This document shows positions 39,486 to 50,219 of a stretch of 64,000 nucleotides of DNA, in pieces. Location of the stretch: contig JAKSYS010000047.1 of the NCBI GenBank assembly GCA_022925895.1, positions 62,001 to 126,000 of the forward strand. Reading direction: 5' to 3'. The notes below the pieces were generated by a model. That model searched no databases. It saw only the letters and a program-made list of their open reading frames with translations, and was not told where the DNA came from. Source of the DNA: Fragilaria crotonensis. Taxonomy: Eukaryota; Bacillariophyta; Fragilariophyceae; Fragilariales; Fragilariaceae. Every line of letters begins with the position of its first letter. The first letter of the stretch is position 1. Both the position numbers and the translations under genes were made by a program.

Positions 39486-41988
39486 TCACAAGGTCTGAAG
39501 GAATACAGTATTATGGCGTCTACAGTTCGGCTAGTCGTTACAGTGCGACAGTGCAAGTGAAGGCGCAGAGGCTGCGCAGTGCCTACGTACACGCTAACAG
39601 GGGGCACTATCGGTATACAAGTCGGATACGATTATATGTTACACATCCAGCGGCCGAAGACCGATAAACAGTACTCGCCGATATGCTGAAGGGGGAAAGA
39701 TCCGCACGGCTCACATCAATCCAAACGGGTCGATTGTGCATCGCAGCATCTATCCAATCTAGTTAACTTTTAAATTCCCCAAGCCCACCCCTGGAACATC
39801 CAGAAACTCCATCAATCCAAACGGGTCGATTGTGCATCGCAGCATCTATCCAATCTAGTTAACTTTTAAATCTTCAATGGCTCCCGCGATCAACCCCACT
39901 GCGGGCATAGACAAGTGGACAGAGTACTACTCCCGCAACCGCAACGATGGGGGACCGATCCAAGCACTTTTCGACATGAACTCGAAAACTCTTGCCAGGA
40001 AAGTGGAGGGGAACCTCAACAACGTGGGCCGACTCACCGACTACATCACCGGAAGCTCGTACGGGAACATGGTCCTGATCCCAGGCCGACCAGGACAAAT
40101 GCAGCTGGTACACCACGGATTCGCCTGCAACACCACAGACGGATTTGCCCTGGCTTTCGCTCATGGCAACCTGGGGGACTGCACGACATTCAAGACCGTA
40201 CCACGCGACGAGATGGTGGCTCCCATAGCCGGCAGAGACGACGACGACGAGGAAGGAGACGAGCGGAGGCGCAGCGCCCCAACCCTCGACAGTATGCTTG
40301 GAGCCCAATCGGGGGAAGAGTTCGCCGCGCTTGAGCCGGAAGGAAACAACATCCTCGAACGCCTGCCCAACCACTGCTTCATCACTCCCGAGACCTTCCT
40401 ACAGGTAAAAGGGGCCAAACTACTGGCCGCTAAAGACCTGGCGTTCCACATCATAGAAAAGTTCCAACAGTCCGTCGAAGACGACGACGAGATCAGTGTC
40501 GAAAAGGAGGAAGAGGCATCTGGCCTAGAAGGGATACTAGCAACGCTCTGGGCATCCGCAAGAGGAATGCTGAAGGAGATCCGAATGGACGACGTACCGG
40601 AAGACCCGATGATGAGCCACATCATAAAGGACGTGAGACGCAGGATCGGGGGCGGAAGGGGAACCGTCGCAACCCCAAGCGACGTAGCACCCGCTGTCGC
40701 CGGAGGGGCGACGGAGATAATGGCCCTGTCATCCCAGGCCATGGTCTCCCTCCTCAGCAAGTTCCAAGAGGGGAACGAGGCTGACCGACAGAAGAAGGAA
40801 TCCGACAAGTCCATACTCCGCACAATGGGCCCTACCCAGCGGGCCCTTTTCACGGCCCTTTGCACCAGTAGTATGTCCAGAGAGCCAGCGATGTCGGACT
40901 TCATGATCAACCTGACAACAAGCAAATCTCCGCAAAAAGCCATCAACTTGCTGCTGTCTGAGACCCGCGATTGGGAAGGGACCTTCTCCGAAGGGAGCCT
41001 CCACAAGATGCTGTCGCACGGATTCCTGTCACCAGATGCCAATCGGGCTAACCCTGGGGTTCACCTATTCATGTTCTACCCAAAGACCGCCGACATTGGG
41101 GAAAGCGCTCGGAGGCAAGGGAGCACCGAACTGCTCCGCGAATACCTTGGCATGGATGTCGAGGAATCGACGCTCGACTACTACATGAAGCAAGGTTTCT
41201 ACACGCCCTCGACGCCGAACGACCTTCGCATAGTGCTCCGCACGGCCCTCGACATGCTACAGCTCCTGACGTGCGATAACACGATAGCCGGGCGCGGACT
41301 CGCACATGTCTTGGACCCCGCCGGTGGGGAAGAATGACCACAATCCTCAATGACCGGTTCAGCACCGAGCCGGAATTTGGGGCGAAGTTTTGCTACACCC
41401 TCGACAGGCACCTGCAGACATTCTTCGACAAAATGACCAGGTGGGGAGACGACGTCGCCGAGGAGGGACAACCCCGATACCTCATGGCCAAGGCGGACGA
41501 GCTGATCGAGCGACTCGAGGACGGGCAGGGTCTCAATATTGTCCTCCCCGCTGCACTGAGGGCGAGCAAGCACGAGTCCACCCCCACAAAGCGACGGGCA
41601 GCCAATGAGCCCAAGACCGCCACTCCGAAAAAGACAAAAAGGACGGAAGCGGCGGAAGCCATCGACGACACCGACCCGAACGCCACACATGTCAATAACG
41701 AGATTGTCACTGACTGGCAGCTCCCCTCCGGCGTCAGCTACCTTGATCTCTTCAACGCGAAAATGCCAGGACTCAAAGGATGGCCGGTGCTACTGGACAC
41801 GCGCATATCAAAGAAGCAGAGCCGTACACGTAAGGCTCCCATGTGTGTCAAGTTCCAAGTATCGGGCCACTGCAAGCAAGGGTGCTCCCTCGCTCACGTC
41901 GCGGCGAGCGCGATGCCTGCCGACTCTCGTTCGAAGGCAAATGCGCTATTCAAAGCCGTCTACGCATCCTCGTGACGGGGACGGCCAT
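39486..41988 (+). mobile_element. DIRS-like element, copy 2: leader and gag only
   Basis: Nearly identical to 32664-35100. After gag, only about 30 bp of possible gag-pol spacer (to ~42017, with an ATGGCCC word resembling the pol start) remains. Then sequence of another element begins. Confidence 0.85.
39877..41975 (+). CDS. DIRS-like gag, copy 2 (one frameshift)
   Basis: Frame 39877-41337 (486 codons) continues as 41334-41975 after a one-base loss at about 41320; copy 1 has the extra base and reads through. The product is about 700 residues: an acidic, helical capsid-like protein with an Asp/Glu-rich loop at ~118-130 and a Lys-rich segment near 565-585. A CCCH-type finger lies near the C-terminus (CVKFQVSGHCKQGCSLAHV: C-x8-C-x3-C-x3-H), likely RNA-binding. 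The ATG context is TTCAATGGC. Confidence 0.75.
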
Positions 41989-42017
41989 CAGCGACCCGGG
42001 TCAACGATGGCCCAACA

Positions 42018-42377
42018 ATGATCAATCCGATTGGTCGTAGGGAAGCCAGATTTCGAGACAGTCTTCCCGGTCTTCCAACAGTGATTCACATTGATACGTC
42101 GACACAGCACAACTTGGACTTTTTGGCCCAAATCTCAGCAAGCGAAATATGGGAAAGAGCACCGTCGGCGGTAAGAAAAGCGTCACCCAACAATCCAGAC
42201 GACGGGCATAGCAATTTTAGTTCACAAGGACAAGGAAACCAGTCACGAGCAACAGCTTCTTCATTGTCTAAACTAAACAACAAGAAATCTCGCAACAACA
42301 CGCCGAGGCTTTCCTCTCTAGGAGAACGTGACGAGGATCAAGAAGAACCACAATACGAAGTCCCACACAATTTCTAA
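42018..42377 (+). CDS. C-terminal remnant of an ORF1-like protein
   Basis: Residues ~7-45 (REARFRDSLPGLPTVIHID) resemble the stretch REARFRASISDLPDVIHIT within the larger ORF1-like protein at 42614-44794, so this is the tail of an older related element copy. A Ser/Asn-rich low-complexity end follows. It lies directly after the truncated DIRS copy 2. Confidence 0.5.
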   Translation: MINPIGRREARFRDSLPGLPTVIHIDTSTQHNLDFLAQISASEIWERAPSAVRKASPNNPDDGHSNFSSQGQGNQSRATASSLSKLNNKKSRNNTPRLSSLGERDEDQEEPQYEVPHNF

Positions 42378-42459
42378 AATCTAGATACGTACATACCAGT
42401 CTGTCCGTCGACCGTTTTATACGTAACTCAGTAGGAAGTTGTCCTGTGCAACCACCACC

Positions 42460-44794
42460 ATGAACGTCGGAACGGCATCAACGTTTCTACCCGATCCAAA
42501 CAAACCACCCGATCTCTCCAAACCCATGTTCAAGTTCGACCGTACCGATTGGATGGACCCTCCAGTTTTTAAACCAATCGATCAAACTTTGAGCGATTCC
42601 ATCTACCGCCGACGTGCAAACGACGCACTCTACCAGCAAATCAGTAGTCCAGCCAAGTGGCAGAAGTACGTCACACTCGGATATTTCGCAATTGACGATG
42701 GAGCTTTCTTCGATCTCGAGTGGAGCGCCCGAAGTGAACCCAACCAAGATGCATAGCATAATCTGGTACAACTACCTATACCATATTGACCGCGACATCG
42801 ACATACCAACCAAACTCAACGCATGGGCCACTCAAGTGTCACAACCATACCTCATCAACAACGCACCTCAGCTATTGACCATAGACACCACCATAACCTC
42901 GTGGAAACAGACCCAGCAAACTCACACCCCAATGGAAATTGAAGACGACCAATGGACTGAAGTCATCTCGGCGGGAAAAGCCAAAGCAACAAAAAAACGT
43001 GTTTCCTCACTAACCAGAGCTGCGAATCAAAACCCATACACCAACATCGCCCCAGGATTCAATCTCCCAGAGAATGACACTCCACGTACAAGCATGAAAC
43101 CAACCACAGTCAACCAAACTGAAGAACGACACACTGACGAAGAAAATACATCAACTACAACAAACAATGAATTCTCGACCTGGCTAAACAACCGAACATC
43201 CACTGGCAACACACTCGCATGGGCAGCCCAGACCACCCCGAAAGATCAAAGCACTAGCATCAACCCACCAAGCGACGCAGGTACAACACCAGGAACGAGA
43301 GTCCACCAGAACCCGGTCAATACATACATCCCTCATCCAAACAAAAAGATCAACGACGGCACTCATCGCATTACAATCAAATGGAAACTCAGTAAAAACT
43401 ATCTCGCCCGATTAGAAGAAAACGAAGACGAACTCATCTACGAAATACATCAACTGATTACTCACGCCTTTGAGGACGAAGATGGTCTTTTTTATCCATG
43501 GAAAAGTAACGCCCCACAAACCACAAAACCGGTATCTACTCTCCAACTCGATGAACTCAAACAATTTCTCTCACCAAAAATCTCCTTCCTCAAAGCAACC
43601 TCACTACTTATCTTTGGCTTACGCTTCGGATTCTCCGGCAACCCATCGAATTGGAAATTTAAACAAAACACTCAACAATTAATGAAAAGCCATCACTTCA
43701 ACGTCTCGATCTCCAACTCAACATGTGACAGCGGCAACATGGTCACAGTCGGATACATTCTACTCAAAGCTCCGAACACGACAAACCAGTTATACTACCT
43801 ACAACATCTGACAAACCAACTACCCGACAACACCCCCTTCTTTGATCTCATCCGACTGAGAACAACCCCGATGGACCAAGAAATAAATCACATCGGAGTC
43901 AAATGCGGAGAACGCCATGCAACATCCCTCTGTCACGCCCTCACTCAATATCTCACAGGCAACAAAACGGCGCTATTCCTGCCCAGGTACTCCTTGGGAT
44001 CAATGACCGATGAACAAATCAAACAACAATTCGAATTCCACGAGCGATACACCAAATCCCTTAGAGCACTCTCACTCTTCCCACACGTATCGAATCTGGA
44101 TCGCATTCGAAAAGAAACTTTTCCTGACGGTACATCTATTGAACGATCCACACGGGAATGGGCAGCACAATTAGTGGCAAATGACAACTCACCAGCTCTC
44201 TGCGACGTCGTAAACGGAGGACATGACCAAAAAGCAAACCTTCTCGTCCCTAGCCCATACTACGACCATATCAAGTCCCAGTACAAAGAATACAAAGCCA
44301 GATTAAACCCAACACAACACCGGGAAGCCCGCTTCAGGGCCAGCATCTCAGATCTCCCCGACGTCATTCACATCACGGCAAACGCCCAGACAAACATGGC
44401 TTTTATCACAAACCTCGCAAACATGAACGCATGGCAACCACTACCAACTCAAACAAGCAACAACGGTGGAGGCAAACCTCAAGTCACCTCCCAAGCCAAC
44501 CCTTCTACGAACTTTCCCACACGACCACAATGGCTAAAGCCAACAGCCCCATACAACAACAACAAAAAATTCTCCAACACTTCCTCTACCACCAACGGAG
44601 CGCCTTCCCATACATCAGACGATCAAAGCCTCGGATCGACACAGTCCATGACGATAGCATCAAACATCACCACTCAGCAGGCCCGCATCCACGAACTCGA
44701 AGCCTCCCTCCACAAACAACAAACAGAAATTGATTCGCCATCAAAACTACCTCTGCAAAACTCATTTCCATGGAAAGCCAGTTCAAACGATTAG
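42460..44794 (+). CDS. ORF1-like retroelement protein (family 2-related), frameshifted
   Basis: The start ATG at 42460 has a strong ACCACCATGAAC context. The first ~90 codons are in frame 42460-42756. An extra G near 42731 (absent in the copy at 52842) moves the rest to frame 42614-44794. About 790 residues: N-terminal DRTDWMDPP region, Asn/Thr-rich middle, conserved core around DGTHRITIKWK, FEDEDGLFYPW and GYILLKAP, then a Gln/Asn-rich tail. It is related to LINE family 2 ORF1 at 31160-32573. No RT follows, since LINE family 1 interrupts it. Confidence 0.7.
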
Positions 44795-45083
44795 ATCACC
44801 TCGATACAAAAATAACAGACATGAGCGCCCAACTCAATATGGTCACGCAGCAACAGGACGCACAATCAACACTGCTACAATCAATCAAAACCGACACACA
44901 CGACCAAATCAAAGAAATGGGAGCTTCCCTCGTCAATTCCTTCACAAGCCAGAGCAAAATGGCAGACTCAATGATGACCATGCAAGAACGCATCGACAAA
45001 ATAACAGAACTCATGCAAAAACTTACCAACAGACTAGATCACGAACAAACAAAAATCGGCACAGCATCTAATGACGACCACAA
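44770..45083 (+). CDS. ORF1-like protein, coiled-coil C-terminus, cut by LINE
   Basis: A new frame picks up the tail of the preceding protein with a coiled coil (RLDHLDTKITDMSAQLNMV and similar heptads). It continues to about 45083, where LINE family 1 sequence starts at the shared word ACAATGCCACCG. Codons after that are LINE DNA read in the wrong direction. Confidence 0.55.
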
Positions 45084-46830
45084 ACAATGCCACCGAAATC
45101 GAGTAAGGATCAAGAAACAGCTCGGTGTGTTGAAGGAGGTCGCTTTCCCATGGTTCTAAGTCTGCAATGAACTCTGCAAATGTTGATATGATGTGTGTCT
45201 TTACCGTCGGTTGAATCAAACTCTGAGCTGCCTGAATCCATCGTTCCAGCCCGACATATTGTATTTCCATCGGTGCACTCCGTGACGGCAGCTGGTCCCA
45301 CCGTACTATTGTGGTAGTTGACACAAATGTATTGTCTTTGTGTGATGATCGTCGACACATCAGGTAATCCCCGGTGGGTTGTCGGACGAAAGCTTTGGCC
45401 TTATGCTTGTATGCTACGTGGGCCATACGGTGACGATGGATTGGTAGGAGCCACTTCCCGAGGGGTTGATGTAACATCCCATCCGAGGTGCACCACAACC
45501 TAGAAGCTTTCCGCCATAACTTCCACTCTGCTTCTCCTGGATTATCCTGTTGGATCCAGGGGCCCCGAATATCGCGATGAATGGCTGGAAGGAGACCAGT
45601 CAACGTGAAATCCTCAACCTTGTCACCCGTGATGATAGCTACGTCCGCGACTGTGGTTGCTCGTAAATAAAGTCTGCAATAGTTAATTCGTTTGATTTCC
45701 GAGGCGGTGAACTGCTGAGACTGCATGACGAGCTCCATGAGGAAGGTATCGTGCTGCCGTTGAAGCACCGGCAACCCAGGTTTATCGAGGTGCATGGACG
45801 CAGAGATTGACGCCAAGAATTCGCGGAGGGATGTAATCCATTTTGATTCTAGATGGGGCAACAGTGATGTCACATCTTCCAAGATGGAAACGGATGTTCC
45901 AACTGCTTGCTGGAACCAGTGCAGGGCGATTCGTAGTAATTTCCCCGACTGTGTTTGAGATCGCCACTGCGTGAGGAACATTTTGATCTGTCCGAGCCCT
46001 TGTTGATGATACAAGTGTCGAAAGTTGGCGCCGCCCAGTTCGAGCGGACCAAATATAATCTCTCGCTTGGTATTCCGGTTGAACCCACATCGCGCGATGA
46101 TAATGGCTAGGGACTTCCGCTGGATTGACTCAAGTGCTTTCTTGGATAACGAAGAGCACGCCAAAGGGTAAGAAGCGCTCGGAAGAAAACACGCGAAGTA
46201 GTACGTCCACGCCTCCCGTCTGGTCAGGGGGCACGTCCAAAGAAAGGTCGTATTCACGTCACATATGTCGCGAAGTTTCTTTGCTTGTTTAACTTGTGTG
46301 CCGGCTGGTTCTTTGTAGTGACCCAACGTCTTGTGGGCAGTATATGGTGACAGCACTGTAATTTTTTGCGGTTGCTCGTCCCGTCCGTCCTGCACAATGA
46401 GTAAGGCTTGTTCGTCTTTTGTAACTGGTACTAAAACCGGGGCGCCTTGGAGCGAAAACTTCCACTGAAGAACATGGCTAGAACATTTAGACATTTCAAG
46501 GGCTCCACCGCTGGCTTCAAGGAGACGGGACCATGCATTGACGTTGGATCGAGTTTGCTGAAGTAGAGTTGTTACGGTGTCTGGTGTTTCGTTGTTTTGA
46601 AACAAGTTGGTTTGGCCGTTACAATCATCGACAAACCCGATCATTCCCAATGTAACATTTTCGTCACCATTTGGGTTTGAATATGTCGCCGGATACGAAA
46701 TGGTCTCATAACTGTCAAAAAGTAGACTCGACAAGAAACACCAAATTGCAGGAGAGTTTGCGCTGCCTTGACCGGTACCGTACACGGGTTCATCGCGAGT
46801 GTGCGAGTAACCTGAAGGTGCAATTCCCAT
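45034..46830 (-). CDS. LINE family 1 ORF2: RT to start of RNase H (copy 2)
   Basis: A 598-codon frame. It starts in the RT palm (MGIAPSGYSHTRDEP), includes motif C GMIGFVDDCNG and the whole thumb/connection region that is split in copy 1. It ends where RNase H should begin. The last ~20 residues are read from the neighbouring element. Confidence 0.83.
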   Translation of the reverse strand: MGIAPSGYSHTRDEPVYGTGQGSANSPAIWCFLSSLLFDSYETISYPATYSNPNGDENVTLGMIGFVDDCNGQTNLFQNNETPDTVTTLLQQTRSNVNAWSRLLEASGGALEMSKCSSHVLQWKFSLQGAPVLVPVTKDEQALLIVQDGRDEQPQKITVLSPYTAHKTLGHYKEPAGTQVKQAKKLRDICDVNTTFLWTCPLTRREAWTYYFACFLPSASYPLACSSLSKKALESIQRKSLAIIIARCGFNRNTKREIIFGPLELGGANFRHLYHQQGLGQIKMFLTQWRSQTQSGKLLRIALHWFQQAVGTSVSILEDVTSLLPHLESKWITSLREFLASISASMHLDKPGLPVLQRQHDTFLMELVMQSQQFTASEIKRINYCRLYLRATTVADVAIITGDKVEDFTLTGLLPAIHRDIRGPWIQQDNPGEAEWKLWRKASRLWCTSDGMLHQPLGKWLLPIHRHRMAHVAYKHKAKAFVRQPTGDYLMCRRSSHKDNTFVSTTTIVRWDQLPSRSAPMEIQYVGLERWIQAAQSLIQPTVKTHIISTFAEFIADLEPWESDLLQHTELFLDPYSISVALFVVVIRCCADFCLFVI

Positions 46831-47078
46831 CTCGGTACGAATCTTGTATTCCGCTTTTGGAGCGTCTTAGCATTCATTTGGGTGACTGTTGGAGATATTC
46901 GAACTTGCGACTTGCTAGCATCGCGACGCTGGGAATGATACGATCATAGCATGCCATAGCGTCATAGTTGGTGAGAACTAGGGACTTCCGAGTAGCTCTG
47001 GAGATTTCACATTGCATTTCCTCGATGAAAACGGGTCGTATGCACTTCTACCAGCTCTAGATCCGTACTGCCCCTCAT

Positions 47079-48228
47079 TTAACATGCGAAGTCTTCGGCT
47101 TGATGCATGGCCGCTCGCCACTTTATCCCAAGGCATAAATTGAAGTCGGCTTCATAGATGTGAATGACTCTTGTGCGGTGGATCCGTACGTTGTCGGCGT
47201 CCTTGAATAGAATGGTATTTGCGACGGTTTGCCAACGTTTGTATGAATAACCTCTTTCGAGAGCATAATTCATAAGAAGTAGATGGACTCGGCGAATTTC
47301 TGTCTGGATTCGGTCAAGTTCCTCCCGTTGAGATTTGAATTCGCTTGTTAACATATCCTCAGGCAAGGTTGTGGAGAAGGAGTGTCGGGCTACCAAGGCT
47401 TTATAGTGACCCAAATGAAGTCCAGATGGAGAAGTTGTTGTGCTCTCGGTCCAAATCTTAAGTTTCTGAATGAAGTCTTCATCTGAGATGGTTGGGAACG
47501 AAGGAGTCGCCATCATTTCGGAACTCTGTTGTAGATGCTGTAGTAACAAGCGTACATTGTCGTCGTATCCGCTGATGTCGTACGTACCAGACAAGATCGC
47601 CGCCCTGCGTCGGTATGTCCTGTAAAACCGAGATGTTCCGAGAGAGGATCCACTGTAAACGGTGTTCCATGCGCTTGGCCAAAGTGTACTTTGTTTCGGC
47701 GTTGAAGATGAGAGAGTATCTCTGATGGGATGTCAAGTTGTCGCCATTCGCTGCATGTCTTTGGGTCCTGTTCCGGATGTAGAGGTATTTCGATACGGGT
47801 GATGCCTCGCTTATCCTGGGTTCGTCGCGCAAATTTCAATTTGCGAAATACCTGTTTGATGTCTTCCGTTTTTTTTTAATTCGCCTGATGTCTCTTGCTT
47901 TGTGTCGATCGAGGGGATTCGAGGAAGAATCCAACTGCTTCAACTGTAGTACTCGTTCCTCGTCTCTCCTTGAGTAGCTTGCCGCGACGAGGTGTTTCAC
48001 ATCTTTCACAGCTTGTCTTAACATCTGGGAGCATGCACTCTGAGTGAGCGGAAGTGTAATATTAGAATCTAATCTGTGTAAACCCTGAACTGTAGTCACT
48101 GGTAATGCTAGTCCCGTCCTCATTGCAGACAATACTTGCGATAGGTATTTGCATTTTTTCCGAGCTTGTGCTAAAGTGACAGACCACGCCGGTTCACCAT
48201 AGTGTTTCAGCGTTTTTTTCAGCCGCAA
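47079..48228 (-). CDS. LINE family 1 ORF2: linker and RT fingers (copy 2, frameshifted)
   Basis: Frames 47079-47594, 47513-47839 and 47836-48228 cover the stretch between endonuclease and RT palm, including SPSGLHLGHYKALVARH and RIHRTRVIHIYEADFN. An 8-T run near 47870 and a 7-T run near 48213 are longer than in copy 1 and mark frame changes. Confidence 0.6.
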
Positions 48229-48291
48229 GACTTGCTTCCCGAAGGTCCTTATCCAATCGTTCCGCGAATGCGTGTCGATCGCCCGGTAATG

Positions 48292-49566
48292 TTAAGGTTT
48301 CTGCTCGAGCGAATGCATTGTGGTTTTCCATAATTCGATACTCTCTCTCAAATATGCAGTTGTCTGCACAATGTTTTTTGTATGAAGCATACGTGGGACG
48401 CGCTTTGACAGACTTTGGGTCTCGCTTCCGAACAACGTGGATGTTTTGAAGTCGATGAAGTATGCGCGATGATCTGATTGAATACGTGCGTTAAAGGCTT
48501 CGAAGCCTACATACATGACTGACCTTGCAACTTCTGGGGTACCTAGTGCGTAGTCGATGCATTTCCTTCCTCTAGCGTACGTTGCCGGTAGGGGGTTTGG
48601 ATATTGAGTGGACATAATATGTTGTAAATCCAATTGCATCGCGAGATTCGATATTCCTTGTGGGTCGGAGCCAAACACCTCGTTGAAATCACCTAGAAGT
48701 AAGAGTTCCATTCCTTGAGATCGTTTTTCCCTCAACGCTTCATGAAGATCGCGCTTAAATGCTCTGCGCGGGTCTGTCAACGGGTCTTTTTGTCGAAGAA
48801 GCAGATTGTGTTGTTGGCTAGCAGCGGTGGTATATCCTAATTGGGTCTGCTTGTAAATCACTTGATAACATGAGAACACAGCAATTGTACGACCATTATT
48901 CCCTTGGAGATCTTGTGAGACCCATCGACCCCATTTGTCGCTGGCTTGGTTGCTTACTCTCCCAGTTAGATCGCGATTTGTAACCATCATAGTTCCTCCA
49001 GGTTTGTAATACGAATTAAAGGAAATTGGAGATGATCCAAAGATGATTCTCGCCCTCTCCCAGTGTTGATTGGTCGTGTCATAAAGAGCTTGCTTGACTG
49101 CGTATTGGCACGTATCAAGATTGATTTCCTGACCACAAAAAAGATCGGCATCCACTTCTTTTATGGTTTTGCAGATATCATCGTATTGACCTCCTCGATG
49201 ATCGAGGTGGATACCATTGACGTTTGCAGAATATATTCTTGTGCAATCCGTTCGTTTGTTCAGTAGCGGATCTCCCCAATGGGTGTTTGTCCGAGCATTC
49301 CGACGCGAGAGAATTGTTGCCCTTCGTGGTGGTGGATCGTTTGAACTTGCGAGTCGATCGCGTCGAAAGATAGACTGCCAGAGGACTTGAGCATGTTGCA
49401 ATCGGCTCGAGGGATCTGTGCTTGCGGCCATAGGGTGTGCGTTTAGATGGCCGTCTTGGTCGCTATTTATGTCCTGCAGCGACCCCATAACAGGTTGCGG
49501 TACGTGCGCTTCACCTGACATGATGCTCACGGCCGGCAACCTGTTCTCCGGGCTTCGGTTGAACAA
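48292..49566 (-). CDS. LINE family 1 ORF2: AP-like endonuclease (copy 2, intact)
   Basis: A single 424-codon frame has all endonuclease signatures: YSANVNGI, FCGQEINLD, LLLLGDFNEVF, CIDYALGTPE and SDHRAYFIDF. It is the reference for the broken copy 1. The ORF2 leader (ATG at 49981, frame 49742-49981) lies upstream, separated by a frameshift at about 49740, where copy 1 has one more G. Confidence 0.87.
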   Translation of the reverse strand: MFNRSPENRLPAVSIMSGEAHVPQPVMGSLQDINSDQDGHLNAHPMAASTDPSSRLQHAQVLWQSIFRRDRLASSNDPPPRRATILSRRNARTNTHWGDPLLNKRTDCTRIYSANVNGIHLDHRGGQYDDICKTIKEVDADLFCGQEINLDTCQYAVKQALYDTTNQHWERARIIFGSSPISFNSYYKPGGTMMVTNRDLTGRVSNQASDKWGRWVSQDLQGNNGRTIAVFSCYQVIYKQTQLGYTTAASQQHNLLLRQKDPLTDPRRAFKRDLHEALREKRSQGMELLLLGDFNEVFGSDPQGISNLAMQLDLQHIMSTQYPNPLPATYARGRKCIDYALGTPEVARSVMYVGFEAFNARIQSDHRAYFIDFKTSTLFGSETQSLSKRVPRMLHTKNIVQTTAYLRESIELWKTTMHSLEQKP

Positions 49567-49741
49567 GGTTATTCTGGTCCCCTTGGCTGGGACTATTTGC
49601 CTTAATCATCATCTCTGTGTGAGGATCGGCATGCTTATGCACCACTATGGGTGAATCGACTTCTGAAGTCGGCTGTTGCTGTTGTTCGATGATGTCTTGC
49701 ATCTCTACTTCCGAAAACTCATCATCCGCGAGGACGCCAGG

Positions 49742-49981
49742 TTACTTCATAAGGAGAGACATGAGGTGCTTTACTTGGAGTATCTTCATCAATCTGGCTG
49801 TCTGGTGGCATGCCGACATCATCCATTGCAATATGGTAGCGGTGTCTCGGATCATCTGGATATTCGGGGCTCTCATGAATAGGAGACCAGAGTTGTCGCC
49901 TGTGGAACGGGATTGGGGAGGAGTATGGGAAGTCGAATTAAGATCACTCAGAAAACTGGAATCTTGGTCGGAGTCCGCCAT
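49742..49981 (-). CDS. LINE family 1 ORF2 N-terminal segment (copy 2)
   Basis: The same Ser/Asp/Pro-rich leader as in copy 1 (14141-14419), starting MADSDQDSSFLSDLN. It overlaps the ORF1 C-terminal frame 49944-50180 by 38 bases. Confidence 0.45.
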   Translation of the reverse strand: MADSDQDSSFLSDLNSTSHTPPQSRSTGDNSGLLFMRAPNIQMIRDTATILQWMMSACHQTARLMKILQVKHLMSLLMK

Positions 49982-50180
49982 GTGATGTTTGTCGTCGCGT
50001 TCGAACGGTTGTTTTATGGGTGTGTTCTTCCGTGCGCGTTTTTATAGACATCTCCTTGGAGCGTGTCTGATGGAATTCGGACGTGTTGGGTTTGTCATCG
50101 TCAAGTTGCTCGGTGTCGTCTTCGGCTTTGGTCAAGTCGACAATGTCCATTGCTGTACGTTTCCCGCTTGATTGAAGCAA
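49944..50180 (-). CDS. LINE family 1 ORF1 C-terminal end (copy 2)
   Basis: Identical in sequence to the copy 1 tail (14382-14618): acidic cluster, then a basic tail. It is out of frame with the main ORF1 as given; in both copies a change in the region 50220-50310 is needed to connect them. Confidence 0.45.
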   Translation of the reverse strand: MLQSSGKRTAMDIVDLTKAEDDTEQLDDDKPNTSEFHQTRSKEMSIKTRTEEHTHKTTVRTRRQTSHGGLRPRFQFSE

Positions 50181-50219
50181 TGGTTGATCTCCTGGTGACT
50201 TTGATGGGGATGGAAGGTG

